A DNA stretch of 64,000 nt, taken from NCBI GenBank assembly GCA_947441065.1, contig CANESI010000005.1, positions 36,791-100,790 of the forward strand, in the 5' to 3' direction. Source of the stretch: Caulobacteraceae bacterium. GTDB taxonomy: Bacteria > Pseudomonadota > Alphaproteobacteria > Caulobacterales > Caulobacteraceae. The translations under genes were made by a program, and so were the position numbers. The notes below the pieces were generated by a model. The model ran no database searches. It was not told where the DNA came from and was given only the letters and a program-made list of their open reading frames with translations. This document shows, piece by piece, positions 18,391 through 29,171 of this stretch. Within the stretch, counting starts at the first letter, position 1, and every line of letters begins with the position of its first letter.

Positions 18391-19172
18391 AGGGCTAATT
18401 TCAGATGGGCAATGACCTCGTCCACCGCCGCGCGGGTGGGCTCACCGGCGGCATCGATCAGATCGCCGGTAAAGACGCTGTGGGGCGGAACCATGCCGCG
18501 CGGGTTACCGCCAGTGTCAGGAAGGCTTTTGCCGACAAAGCCATCGCCCAGCGCCGCCTGAAGGGCCTCAAAGCGCGCCGGGCGACAGAGGCGGTCGCCG
18601 TCAAAGCGGTAGCCCCGGACCACCAGTCCCTCATCGCGAATACGGGCCTGAACCTTGGCAAGATCGGCGGGCGAAATATCGATCTGGCCATGATCGCTAA
18701 CGGGCATGCTGGGCTGGCTCAGGATCGGCACCCTGACCACCGGATCAACGGCCATGGACAGGGCAAAGCCGCCGGTCAGGCACATGCCCACCACCCCGAC
18801 CCCCTTGCCGCCGCACTCCTCATGGGCCTGCGCTGCCAAGGGTCGCAGCCATTCCACCACCGGACTGGAGGCTCCGGTCTTGAACAGATGAAATTCCCGC
18901 GAGATGCACAGCCCAGCCACCAGGCCCAAACTCGGCTTGGCCCTATTGCTGGCATCGGGCCGTCCCAAAAGGATCGGCGCATAGACCCGAAGGCCAGATG
19001 CAGCGAGCCAACGGCAAAAACGCGCCACCGGCGGGGTGAAGCCATAGACCTCGTGAATGACGATGACGGCAGGCCCCGACTCGCCCAAAGTCAGCACGGG
19101 CTTGGTTTTTCCGTTGTATTTCAGGTCCCGACGCGAAAAATCGTCAATGTCAGTGCTCAGAAGCGTCGTCAT
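18387..19172 (-). CDS. Dienelactone hydrolase family protein
   Basis: Alpha/beta hydrolase of 261 residues (PF01738). The nucleophile elbow GMCLTGGFAL holds a cysteine, as in true dienelactone hydrolases, and AVIVIHEVYGFTPPV supplies the oxyanion region. A histidine near HSVFTGDLIDAAG could complete the triad. The ATG at 19170-19172 has GGGGA six bases upstream; an alternative ATG lies four codons earlier at 19184. It converges with the acetyltransferase, overlapping by four bases, and separates rpmA from obgE, which are often close. Substrate unknown. Confidence 0.87.
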   Translation of the reverse strand: MTTLLSTDIDDFSRRDLKYNGKTKPVLTLGESGPAVIVIHEVYGFTPPVARFCRWLAASGLRVYAPILLGRPDASNRAKPSLGLVAGLCISREFHLFKTGASSPVVEWLRPLAAQAHEECGGKGVGVVGMCLTGGFALSMAVDPVVRVPILSQPSMPVSDHGQIDISPADLAKVQARIRDEGLVVRGYRFDGDRLCRPARFEALQAALGDGFVGKSLPDTGGNPRGMVPPHSVFTGDLIDAAGEPTRAAVDEVIAHLKLAL

Positions 19173-19204
19173 CTCTTTCCCCATCCGCCCATTTGTCGAT
19201 ATGA

Positions 19205-21408
<2,204 letters not shown>

Positions 21409-21492
21409 GCCCAACCTTCCGAACACCGCCAATTCCAGCGCCTTACGCTTGTTCCACTTGCCAAGCTCGCTTTCAGGCGGCAAAGCGGAGTT

Positions 21493-22782
21493 ATGATCGA
21501 AGAGAGCAAAAGCCTTGATGGGGTGATGGCAGCGATGGGCGAAGAGGCCCGGCGCGGCGCTGAGGCCTTGCGGCTCTCCTCTGCCGAGACCCGGACGGCT
21601 GCGATCCTGGCCATGGCCGGAGCGGTGCGCGCCTCTGCAGACACCATCTTGGCCGCCAATGCCAAGGATCTGGCGGCGGCGGAAGTCAACGGCGTCACCG
21701 GACCGATGTTAGAGCGCCTGATGCTCAATCCTGACCGGATCGAGGCCATGGCGGCGGGGCTAGAAGCCGTTTCAAAGATCCCCGATCCGCTGGGCCGGGT
21801 CACCGACCACTGGATCCGTCCCAACGGCCTAGACTTTAGCCGGGTGCGCACCCCCATCGGCGTCATTGCCATCATCTATGAGAGCCGCCCCAACGTCACG
21901 GCGGATGCTGCGGCCCTTTGCATCCGTTCGGGCAATGCCGCCGTCCTGCGCGGCGGGTCCGAATGTCTCGCCTCCAATATGGCCATACACGCCGCCGTAA
22001 CCAAAGGCCTTGAGGCGGCTGGCCTGCCGGCCGCCTGCGTCCAGACCGTACCCACCACCGACCGCGACGCGGTGGGCCTGATCCTTGCGGGGTTGAAGGA
22101 CACAAGAGGCCATCGCTGCCTTGACCTGATCATTCCGCGCGGCGGCAAGAGCCTTGTCGCGCGCGTGCAGGCCGATGCCCGCGCGCCCGTTCTGGGTCAC
22201 CTTGAGGGCCTGTGTCACACCTTCGTCCACCAAGATGCCGACCTCGCCAAGGCCAGAGCCATCGTGGTCAATGCCAAGCTGCGCCGGGTCTCGGTCTGCG
22301 GCTCATTGGAGACCTTGCTGATCGATAGCATCGCCGCCGAGCGCCTGCTGGTGCCCATCGCTGCTGACCTTTTGGCAAAGGGCTGTGAGCTTCGCGGCGA
22401 CGCGGCGGCCTGCGCCCTTGTTCCCCAGATGATCCCCGCGACGCTCGAAGACTGGACCACCGAATATCTGGCTCCGATCTTGGCCGTGAAGATCGTCGAT
22501 GGGGTCGCCGGTGCCGCCGACCATATCCGTCTCTATGGCTCTGGCCATACGGACGCGATCATCACCGAAAATAGTGCTGTGGCTGAAGCCTTCATCGCTG
22601 AGGTCGATTCAGCCATCGTGCTGGTCAATGCCTCGACCCAGTTTGCCGACGGCGGCGAGTTTGGTTTTGGGGCAGAGATCGGCATCGCCACTGATAAGTT
22701 ACATGCAAGGGGGCCCGTTGGGGCCGAGCAACTGACGACGTTCAAATATGTGGTTCGCGGGACAGGCCAGACGCGGCCCTGA
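21493..22782 (+). CDS. proA: Gamma-glutamyl phosphate reductase
   Basis: NADPH-dependent reductase of 429 residues, second step of proline synthesis. Matches the ProA family through IYESRPNVTADAAALCIRSGNA, LDLIIPRGGKSL and HLEGLCHTFV, where the cysteine is the catalytic thiol, and near the C-terminus ASTQFADGGEFGFGAEIGI. The listed ATG has GGAG very close upstream; internal ATGs at codons 13 and 16 are possible. Its last 35 bases overlap nadD in another frame. Confidence 0.97.
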   Translation: MIEESKSLDGVMAAMGEEARRGAEALRLSSAETRTAAILAMAGAVRASADTILAANAKDLAAAEVNGVTGPMLERLMLNPDRIEAMAAGLEAVSKIPDPLGRVTDHWIRPNGLDFSRVRTPIGVIAIIYESRPNVTADAAALCIRSGNAAVLRGGSECLASNMAIHAAVTKGLEAAGLPAACVQTVPTTDRDAVGLILAGLKDTRGHRCLDLIIPRGGKSLVARVQADARAPVLGHLEGLCHTFVHQDADLAKARAIVVNAKLRRVSVCGSLETLLIDSIAAERLLVPIAADLLAKGCELRGDAAACALVPQMIPATLEDWTTEYLAPILAVKIVDGVAGAADHIRLYGSGHTDAIITENSAVAEAFIAEVDSAIVLVNASTQFADGGEFGFGAEIGIATDKLHARGPVGAEQLTTFKYVVRGTGQTRP

Positions 22783-23419
22783 CGCCGGTCGTCCCAAGGC
22801 GCTGCGTCCCGGGTTTCACCTGGAGCGGGGCCAAAGGGTCGGTCTGTTCGGTGGCTCCTTTAATCCCCCACATTCGGGCCATGCCCATGTGGCCCGCACG
22901 GCTATGGCCCATCTCGACCTGGACCGGGTGCTGTGGCTGGTCTCACCGCAAAACCCGTTGAAGCCCGCTGGCCAAACGGCAGACCTGTCCGAGCGCATGG
23001 CCCAGACCCGGGATGTCGCCAAGACAGCCAGCCAAGGCCTGTCGATGATCGTCTCGGATGTGGAGTCCCGCATCGGGGCCAGCTTTACGATCGACACCCT
23101 GCGCGCCCTCAAGGCCCGCCATCCGGGGGTCCAGTTTGTCTGGATCATGGGGGCCGACAATTTGGCCCAGTTCCATCGCTGGCGCGGCTGGTTACAGATC
23201 ATGCAGCTCATGCCCGTCGCGGTCATTGCGCGCCCGGGCAGCTTGCTGCGTAGCCGCTTTGCGCCCGCAGCCAAGCGCTTTGCCTCATCGCGCATTGATG
23301 ACGCCGCCAGCCACGGCCTTGCCAGCCGCACAGCACCGGCCTGGGTCTATCTCAATGCGCCGCTCAATCACGTCTCCTCCTCGGCCATCCGAGCGGGGCA
23401 CCGGGGCGCAAAAAGCTGA
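22748..23419 (+). CDS. nadD: Nicotinate-nucleotide adenylyltransferase
   Basis: Adenylates nicotinate mononucleotide in NAD synthesis, 223 residues. The nucleotidyltransferase motif is VGLFGGSFNPPHSGHAHVA (about 34-52), and SPQNPLKP, MGADNLAQFHRW and the terminal SSSAIRAG complete the family. The only usual start codon is the ATG inside the proA 3' end, giving about 30 extra residues before the conserved part. The protein stops within ten residues of the SSSAIR motif, whereas many homologues continue about 20 residues. Confidence 0.93.
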   Translation: MWFAGQARRGPDAGRPKALRPGFHLERGQRVGLFGGSFNPPHSGHAHVARTAMAHLDLDRVLWLVSPQNPLKPAGQTADLSERMAQTRDVAKTASQGLSMIVSDVESRIGASFTIDTLRALKARHPGVQFVWIMGADNLAQFHRWRGWLQIMQLMPVAVIARPGSLLRSRFAPAAKRFASSRIDDAASHGLASRTAPAWVYLNAPLNHVSSSAIRAGHRGAKS

Positions 23420-23493
23420 TTCAGATCAACGGTGACCCCGGCGCTTAGATGTGATAGGATGCCTCTTCATAGTGATCAAAAAGGAGTTTCACG

Positions 23494-23946
23494 CTGAATC
23501 GTGAGACCGCGCCAAGCGCGACCGAGACCTCGGCAAACCTCGCCGACGCCTCATCAATAGACCCCTCGACTGACAGCGCCCCTGCCCTGTCGTCAGATTT
23601 TCCCGCCGGTTCTGTGGAAGCTCTGATCCTTGCCCGTCTCGAAGACGACAAGGCTGAAGATCTCGTCTGCATCGACCTAGCGGATAAGAGCTCGGTGGCT
23701 GACTGTATGGTCGTGGCCTCTGGGCGTTCGCACCGCCACGTCGGGGCTATGGCCGACCACCTGATCCGCTCCCTCAAGGAAGCCGGATTTGGTAAGGCGC
23801 GCGTCGAGGGTATGCCCCATTGCGATTGGGTGCTGATCGATGCCGGGGACGTCATTGTCCACCTGTTCCGGCCCGAAGTGCGCAGCTTCTACAATATCGA
23901 GAAGATCTGGTCGGTTGAGCCTCCGGCTCGCCCCATCGCCATCTGA
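23494..23946 (+). CDS. rsfS: Ribosomal silencing factor RsfS
   Basis: Binds L14 and blocks subunit joining under starvation. The conserved core, from about VEALILARLEDDKAEDLVCIDL (GTG at 23614) to IWSVE, includes SSVADCMVVASGRSHRHV, VEGMPHCDWVLIDAGDVIVHLF and RPEVRSFYNIEK. The start is unusual. The GTG has no ribosome site, but 120 bases upstream in the same open frame AAGGAG stands seven bases before a CTG (23494-23496), which would add a 40-residue polar tail. I give the CTG start with reservation; from the GTG the protein is 110 residues. Confidence 0.8.
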   Translation: MNRETAPSATETSANLADASSIDPSTDSAPALSSDFPAGSVEALILARLEDDKAEDLVCIDLADKSSVADCMVVASGRSHRHVGAMADHLIRSLKEAGFGKARVEGMPHCDWVLIDAGDVIVHLFRPEVRSFYNIEKIWSVEPPARPIAI

Positions 23947-23953
23947 TCAGGAC

Positions 23954-23974
23954 CCCTCGGATCTGATCCGAGGG
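23954..23974. other. Hairpin between rsfS and rlmH
   Basis: CCCTCGGA / TCCGAGGG with a 5-base loop, extended by flanking GGA/ACC. It has no U-tract, so it is more likely an mRNA processing or stability element than a terminator. It ends 20 bases before the rlmH ATG. Confidence 0.45.
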
Positions 23975-23993
23975 ACCTTAAACAAGTCCGCCC

Positions 23994-24467
23994 ATGAAGA
24001 TCACCCTTCTGACGGTCCATCGCCTTGGCACCTCACCTGAGGCGTCGCTGGCGCGGGACTATGCCGCGCGGGCCACGGCGACAGGCCGCGCCTTGGGTCT
24101 GGGCCCCGTCGAGATCATCGAGGTTGAGAGCCGCAAGCCCGGCAAGGCCGCCGAGGCTGAGGTTCTGATGGCCCAGATCACCGCCTTGGGTCCAGCTTGG
24201 CTGGCTGTCTGTGACGAGCATGGCACCGCCCGCAAATCTCGTGATCTGGCCAGCCATATTGGCCGCCTGCGCGATGATGGCCATCGGCGGATGATCCTCA
24301 TCATTGGCGGTGCCGATGGGCTAGATGCAAGCCTTCTGGCCAGCGCCAGAGAGACCATCGCCTTTGGCATCCAGACCTGGCCCCATGCTCTCGCGCGGGT
24401 CATGCTGGCCGAGCAGATCTACAGGGCCACCACCATCCTTGCCGGTTCGCCCTATCATCGCGACTGA
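23994..24467 (+). CDS. rlmH: 23S rRNA (pseudouridine1915-N3)-methyltransferase
   Basis: SPOUT-class methyltransferase of 157 residues that methylates helix 69 of 23S rRNA. MKITLLTVHRLG at the N-terminus, VCDEHGTARKSRDLASHI, LIIGGADGL (the knot glycine loop) and the C-terminal PHALARVMLAEQIYRATTILAGSPYHRD are diagnostic. It directly follows rsfS, the usual pairing. Confidence 0.97.
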   Translation: MKITLLTVHRLGTSPEASLARDYAARATATGRALGLGPVEIIEVESRKPGKAAEAEVLMAQITALGPAWLAVCDEHGTARKSRDLASHIGRLRDDGHRRMILIIGGADGLDASLLASARETIAFGIQTWPHALARVMLAEQIYRATTILAGSPYHRD

Positions 24468-24522
24468 AAACGGGGCGACTGACAACTGGGCGAGCCTGCG
24501 CAGATCGGCTAGGCTCGGGTCC

Positions 24523-25698
24523 ATGCAGCTTCGCTTCGGTGCCCCCTTGACCGTGATCCTCGTTCTGACCGCCGGAGCCGTGGTTGGGGCTGCCCCGTCG
24601 CGCGAGGACCTTGCCCGCATCGAGGCCCGCGCTAAGGCCAGGCAGCGCGACCTCGACACCCTCCGCACTCAAGCCACTGAGGCACGCCGTGACGTCAACA
24701 GCCTGCGCAGTCAACTGATCCAACTGGCCGCCGAGCAAAACCGCAGTGAACAGACCGCCAGCGATAGCCGCGCCAAGCTGGTTCAACTGAACCTGCGCGA
24801 AAGTCAGTTGGCCAACAGTCTGGGCCAAAATCAAAACCAGCTTTCGCGGCTCTTGGCCGCCCTGCAACTCTATGGCCGCAACCCGCCGCCAGCCCTGCTG
24901 GTTCACCCCTCGAACGCGAGGGATGCGGTCCGGGCGGCGATCCTCATGCGCGCTGTGACCCCCGAACTCCACAGTCGGGCCAAGGGCTTTAGCGCTGAGG
25001 TTCAAGAGATCGCGCGGGTGCGCCGAGAGACGGCGGCAGCCAGTGAGACCCTGTTCACAGCCGAAAGCGACATTGCCGACCGCCGCGCCAAGATCGAGGC
25101 CCTGTTGCAAGAAAAGGCCGCGCTGGAACAGGCCGTGACCGCCGATGCGCAACTGGCCAGTGAGGACCTCAAGAAGCTCGCGGCGCGGGCCAAGAGCCTG
25201 CGTGAACTGCTTCAGGGCCTGCCGCGCCAAGCCAGCCCATCGGCCAAGGGCGAGCCGCAAGGCCAGACGGCCGGACCGGAGATCCGCAATAGCCGCTTCA
25301 TCAACCCCTCGGCAGGCACATTGATCCGCCGCTTTGGTCAGACTGCGCCCCGCACCGGCGCGGCGGGCGGCGGACGATCTGAAGGCTGGACCTGGCGCAC
25401 CGAAAAGGGGGCCAGCGTTCGCGCGCCGACCCAAGGCACGGTGGAATATGCTGGCCCGCTCAAGGGCTGGGGGATGGTTCTGATCCTGCGACTGGGCGGT
25501 GGCTATCATCTGGTCTTGGCAGGCATGGATCAGACCACCGCTGAAGCGGGACGCACCCTGTCGGCGGGCGAACCGGTGGGCCGCATGAGCGATCAAGACC
25601 GGCCAACGCCAGAGCTCTATATGGAGATCCGCCGCGACGGCTCGCCCGTCGATCCCGCCCGCTGGATGGCGAGCCTGCGCGCCACCGGCGCGGGATAG
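24523..25698 (+). CDS. EnvC-like murein hydrolase activator
   Basis: Periplasmic protein of 391 residues that likely activates an amidase at the division site. A signal peptide (MQLRFGAPLTVILVLTAGAVVGA) is followed by a long coiled coil (about 25-245, EARAKARQRDLDTLRTQ onwards) and a C-terminal LytM/M23-like domain (about 275-385, WRTEKGASVRAPTQGTVEYAG). The zinc ligands of active M23 peptidases are absent, as in EnvC, so it is an activator and not an enzyme. The ATG at 24523 begins the signal peptide; the frame is open further up inside rlmH. Followed by ctpA. Confidence 0.9.
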   Translation: MQLRFGAPLTVILVLTAGAVVGAAPSREDLARIEARAKARQRDLDTLRTQATEARRDVNSLRSQLIQLAAEQNRSEQTASDSRAKLVQLNLRESQLANSLGQNQNQLSRLLAALQLYGRNPPPALLVHPSNARDAVRAAILMRAVTPELHSRAKGFSAEVQEIARVRRETAAASETLFTAESDIADRRAKIEALLQEKAALEQAVTADAQLASEDLKKLAARAKSLRELLQGLPRQASPSAKGEPQGQTAGPEIRNSRFINPSAGTLIRRFGQTAPRTGAAGGGRSEGWTWRTEKGASVRAPTQGTVEYAGPLKGWGMVLILRLGGGYHLVLAGMDQTTAEAGRTLSAGEPVGRMSDQDRPTPELYMEIRRDGSPVDPARWMASLRATGAG

Positions 25699-25836
25699 GA
25701 CCGCCAAACCCACAGATCACGGATCTATTATCGTTAACCAGACTGAAATAGGCAGGCTGCAGGCTCGATCTTGACCACACGCCCTTTCGCTTTTGCTCAA
25801 ATCGGTTATCGATCTTTCCAGTGCCCTAAAGATGCG

Positions 25837-25854
25837 GCGTCTTAGAAAAGACGC
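25837..25854. other. Small hairpin in the ctpA leader
   Basis: GCGTCTT-AGAA-AAGACGC, a perfect 7-base stem with a 4-base loop, 43 bases upstream of the ctpA ATG in the 198-base gap after the EnvC-like gene. Role unknown. There is no U-tract. Confidence 0.4.
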
Positions 25855-25896
25855 ACTGTCCAAACAGGGTGCCTCACTCGCTATTTCAAGGTCGCC

Positions 25897-27327
25897 ATGC
25901 GCAAGTCCCTCCTGATCGGTGTTTCCTGCTTTGTCCTCGGCGCGGGGAGCATGGCCTATATCAGTCAGGCCGCTCTGGCCTCGGCCAACGCGCCGCGCGG
26001 CGATACCTTCAGGATGCTGGAACTGTTCAGCGATGTCCTGTCGACGGTGCAGAGCCAATATGTCGCCCCGACAGAAGACAAGAAGCTGATCGAGGCGGCC
26101 ATCGACGGCATGCTGACCTCGCTGGATCCCCATTCAGGCTATCTCAATGCGCAAAGCCTCACCGAAATGCGCGATCAGACGCGCGGCGAATATGGCGGCC
26201 TGGGCATTGAGGTGACCAGCGAAGAGGGCGCGGTGAAGATCATCTCGCCGATGGACGACACCCCCGCCGCACGGGCCGGTTTGCAAGCGGGCGACTATAT
26301 CACTGCGATCAATGGCCAGAGCCTTTTGGGCCTCGCCCTCAATGACGCGGTCAAGCAGATGCGCGGCAAGGCTGGTGAGGCCCTGACCCTCACGGTCGTG
26401 CGCGGCAAGACCGAGCCCTTTGATGTCAAGCTGGTTCGGGAAATCATCAATGTGAAGTCCGCCAAGGCGCGGATGGAAGGCGACTACGGCTATCTGCGGG
26501 TCTCGGCCTTCAATGAAAAGACCACCGCTGAGGCGACCGCCGCCCTGCAGGACCTGATGGCCAAGAACCCCAACATGAAGGGTCTGGTCCTCGACCTGCG
26601 CAACAATCCCGGCGGCTTGCTCGATCAAGCGATCGGCATTTCCGACATGTTCCTCAGTGGCGGCGAAGTGGTGTCCCAGCGCGGGCGCGATGCCAAGGAC
26701 ATTGAACGCTACAATGCGCAAGCGGGCGACCTGACCGGCGGCCTGCCCATGACCGTGCTGATCAATTCCGGCTCGGCCTCGGCGGCGGAAATCGTTGCCG
26801 GCGCTCTGCAAGATCGCAAGCGCGCTGAACTGGTTGGCCTAACCAGCTTTGGTAAGGGCTCGGTCCAGACGGTCATCCCCCTTCGCGGCGGTGCCGATGG
26901 TGCTTTGAAGCTGACCACAGCGCGCTATTACACCCCCTCGGGCCGCTCGATCCAAAAGACCGGCATCGAGCCGGACCTTGAGGTCGCCGTCAGTCAAGAA
27001 CAGGCCGAGTTGCTGGCCAACCGAACCTTCCAGTTTAGCGAAGCCAGCTTCTCAAATGCGCTTGACGCCCAAGAGGGCAAGACCCGCCGTGGGGCCCACA
27101 AGCCTGCCGAAGCGCCGCCCGCTGGGTTTGACTTAAAGACGGGTGACTTCCAGCTCACGCGCGCCATCGATGTGCTGAAAAATGGCGGCGTGGCCAAGAC
27201 GCCGAAAATGCCAACGCCCGTGGCCAAGCCAACCATGGCCGAACTTCTGGCCCCGAAGACGCAGGCGGTCGCAAGCCCCGCTAAGGCAGCCGTTCCAGCG
27301 GCGTCGAAAGCTAAGCCTAAGCCCTAG
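25897..27327 (+). CDS. ctpA: Carboxyl-terminal processing protease (S41)
   Basis: Periplasmic serine protease of 476 residues. An N-terminal signal/anchor (LLIGVSCFVLGAGSMAYIS) is followed by a PDZ domain (about 95-180, GLGIEVTSEEGAVKII and ARAGLQAGDYI) and the S41 core with VLDLRNNPGGLLDQA. The catalytic serine is in NSGSASAAEIVAGAL and the lysine in TSFGKGSVQT. A proline/alanine/lysine-rich tail (about 420-476) follows. In Caulobacter CtpA affects envelope processing; here it sits after the EnvC-like gene as in relatives. Confidence 0.96.
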   Translation: MRKSLLIGVSCFVLGAGSMAYISQAALASANAPRGDTFRMLELFSDVLSTVQSQYVAPTEDKKLIEAAIDGMLTSLDPHSGYLNAQSLTEMRDQTRGEYGGLGIEVTSEEGAVKIISPMDDTPAARAGLQAGDYITAINGQSLLGLALNDAVKQMRGKAGEALTLTVVRGKTEPFDVKLVREIINVKSAKARMEGDYGYLRVSAFNEKTTAEATAALQDLMAKNPNMKGLVLDLRNNPGGLLDQAIGISDMFLSGGEVVSQRGRDAKDIERYNAQAGDLTGGLPMTVLINSGSASAAEIVAGALQDRKRAELVGLTSFGKGSVQTVIPLRGGADGALKLTTARYYTPSGRSIQKTGIEPDLEVAVSQEQAELLANRTFQFSEASFSNALDAQEGKTRRGAHKPAEAPPAGFDLKTGDFQLTRAIDVLKNGGVAKTPKMPTPVAKPTMAELLAPKTQAVASPAKAAVPAASKAKPKP

Positions 27328-27593
27328 ACACGGATATCGAGCAGCGATCCTGGCCGAAGGATGCGGGCAGGACGCTCTGTATCGGCGGCGCCCATGGTTT
27401 TGATCGGTTCAATCCGGACAGGAGCCAAATCCGGTTCGCTGGCCTGAGCCGCCTTGGGCACCTGCGCCTTCTCACCCAAGGCCGCGTCAAAGAACAGTTT
27501 CTGCGCCAAGGTCCGCATATCGAGCCGCGACGAGGCGGGCCTAGGGGCCGAGGTGATGGGACCGGTTTGGGGTGATCCTATGGGCAGGGTCAA
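27324..27593 (-). CDS. Hypothetical protein, 89 residues
   Basis: Unrecognised. The start is TTG at 27591-27593 with AAAGG nine bases upstream; an internal ATG at codon 26 is an alternative. The protein is proline/alanine-rich at first, then has one possible helix (LDMRTLAQKLFFDAALGEKAQ) and ends in RPGSLLDIRV, a tail that looks conserved. Its end overlaps the ctpA end by four bases, so the two converge. A CtrA-like motif stands about 50 bases upstream (27642-27656), which would fit a cell-cycle or flagellar gene, but nothing in the protein proves it. Confidence 0.5.
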   Translation of the reverse strand: MTLPIGSPQTGPITSAPRPASSRLDMRTLAQKLFFDAALGEKAQVPKAAQASEPDLAPVRIEPIKTMGAADTERPARILRPGSLLDIRV

Positions 27594-27641
27594 GCGCGCA
27601 ACCTTTACTGAAAAGCTGGCGTGACCTTGACCGATTTATGG

Positions 27642-27656
27642 TTAGCCAAGGGTTAA
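27642..27656 (-). promoter_or_regulatory. Possible CtrA-type site upstream of the 89-residue gene
   Basis: Plus-strand TTAG-N7-TTAA; on the minus strand TTAA-CCCTTGG-CTAAC, one mismatch from TTAA-N7-TTAAC. It lies between ccmG and the hypothetical gene, which is transcribed away from it. Confidence 0.35.
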
Positions 27657-27672
27657 GATTGGCGCGATGGGC

Positions 27673-28203
27673 CTAACGGGCCTTTGCCAGAAGGGCCTCG
27701 GCATCAGCCGGTGTCATGGGGCCGCTAAACTTGGCCAAGACCTTGCCATCCGCACCGATCAGGAAGCTTTCCGGCACGCCTGAAATGCCAAACTCGACAC
27801 CCGCCCGGCCCGTGCGGTCGACCAGAACCTTTGAGAAGGGATTGCCGAGGCGCTGAAGGAAGGCCTCAGTCTTGGCTGGGTCATCCTTATAGGCAATGCC
27901 AATGACCGTGATCCCTTGAGCCTGAAGGGCGAGAAGGACGGGATGCTCCACCTCACAGGGCGCACACCATGAGGCAAAGAGATTGATCACCGTCGGTGTG
28001 CCTGTGGCCGCCGCCATCATCGCCGCCTGCCGGACCTGTTCCGGGGCGCCGCCCTCAAGCGGCGCTAATGTCATGGCAGGGACCGGTTGGCCGACCAGAG
28101 CTTGGGGTTTGATATTGGGGTCACGGTGCAGGCCGTAGGTAACGAACAGGACCGCCAACACCGCCAGCGCCGCGAGGGGCAAGAAGGCCATCAACCGCTT
28201 CAT
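27673..28203 (-). CDS. ccmG: Cytochrome c biogenesis thiol-disulfide oxidoreductase CcmG/DsbE
   Basis: Membrane-anchored periplasmic thioredoxin of 176 residues that reduces apocytochrome c before haem attachment. The ATG at 28201-28203 gives an N-terminal anchor (LMAFLPLAALAVLAVLFVTYG). The redox site is FASWCAPCEVEHPV (WCAPC, about 88-92), and GVPESFLIGADGKV is the cis-proline region. Its start overlaps the ccmD stop (ATGA). Last gene of ccmABCDG. The frame open upstream to 28338 is not supported. Confidence 0.95.
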   Translation of the reverse strand: MKRLMAFLPLAALAVLAVLFVTYGLHRDPNIKPQALVGQPVPAMTLAPLEGGAPEQVRQAAMMAAATGTPTVINLFASWCAPCEVEHPVLLALQAQGITVIGIAYKDDPAKTEAFLQRLGNPFSKVLVDRTGRAGVEFGISGVPESFLIGADGKVLAKFSGPMTPADAEALLAKAR

Positions 28204-28382
28204 GGTTGAGACGCGTCCCTCACGTCGGACCGCAGCGCCTCGAGCCGCTGGACCTCCTTGCGCCAACGCCGAGCGCTCAACAGGCTGTCGACCACCATCC
28301 ATCCGATCACGAGGGCCGAGATGGCGAAGGCGGGCCAAAGAAAGGCGCCATATTTTCCAGGATCAAGATCGAGCATGGTCAT
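28200..28382 (-). CDS. ccmD: Haem exporter protein CcmD
   Basis: Small one-helix membrane protein of 60 residues that helps release holo-CcmE from CcmABC. It shows the typical pattern: a short N-terminus, a helix (about 13-35, FLWPAFAISALVIGWMVVDS) and a basic cytoplasmic tail (ARRWRKEVQRLEALR). The ATG at 28380-28382 overlaps the ccmC stop and its own stop overlaps the ccmG start, so translation is coupled on both sides. Confidence 0.9.
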   Translation of the reverse strand: MTMLDLDPGKYGAFLWPAFAISALVIGWMVVDSLLSARRWRKEVQRLEALRSDVRDASQP

Positions 28383-29098
28383 CCTGCCGCCTGAAGGGCC
28401 AGCCCATTGGCCCGCTTGCGCCAGACCTCAGAACGCACCCGCACCATCCAAAGACTGCCAAACAGGGCCATATAGCCAATGGCCATAAGCGCTAGGGGCC
28501 ACAGATAGTCGGGCGGCATGGACGGGCCACCGGCGCGAAAGACCGAGGCCGGTTGATGCAGGGTGTTCCACCAGTCGACGGAGAACTTGATGATCGGCAG
28601 ATTGATCAGCCCGACCAAGGCCAAGATCGAGGCCGCGCGCGCCGCCTTAACCTCGTCATCAATGGCCGCTTGAAGGGCCATATAGCCGATATAGAGCAAA
28701 AGCAGGACCAGCACCGAAGTCATGCGCGCATCCCACGCCCACCAGGTGCCCCACATGGGCCGGCCCCAAAGAGAGCCCGTGACCAGCGCCAGAAAGGTAA
28801 AACCCGCCCCGAGGGGTGCGCAGGCTCGCCCGGCCGCATCGGCCAGAGAATGGCGAAAGACCAGACCCATGAAGCTGGCCCCGCCCAAACAGGCATAGCA
28901 GAACATGGCCATATAGGCGGCGGGGACATGGATGAACACCATCCGCACCGTATCACCCATCTGATAGTCCTCGGGCACGATAAAGCTCAGCCACAGACCC
29001 ACGGTAATCAGGATCACGGCGATGATGCCCACGAGGGGCGCGGCCCAGCGGGAAAAGTCCATAAACCGTTGAGGATTGGCGAGGGCTTGGAACATCAT
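28379..29098 (-). CDS. ccmC: Haem exporter membrane protein CcmC
   Basis: Six-helix membrane protein of 239 residues that loads haem onto CcmE. The tryptophan-rich WWD motif is WGTWWAWDARMTSVLVLLLLY, flanked by the haem-ligating histidines in IHVPAAYMA and NTLHQPAS. I chose the ATG at 29096-29098 (MMFQALANPQRFMDF); the frame remains open into ccmB but only this start gives a normal CcmC. Preceded by ccmB after 73 bases and coupled to ccmD. Confidence 0.95.
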   Translation of the reverse strand: MMFQALANPQRFMDFSRWAAPLVGIIAVILITVGLWLSFIVPEDYQMGDTVRMVFIHVPAAYMAMFCYACLGGASFMGLVFRHSLADAAGRACAPLGAGFTFLALVTGSLWGRPMWGTWWAWDARMTSVLVLLLLYIGYMALQAAIDDEVKAARAASILALVGLINLPIIKFSVDWWNTLHQPASVFRAGGPSMPPDYLWPLALMAIGYMALFGSLWMVRVRSEVWRKRANGLALQAAG

Positions 29099-29171
29099 AT
29101 CTCGATAGCGGCGGCGCGGTCTGGCGGCAAGTGCGTGATTGTCGCTCTCCCTGTTCAAGACAGCATATGGA

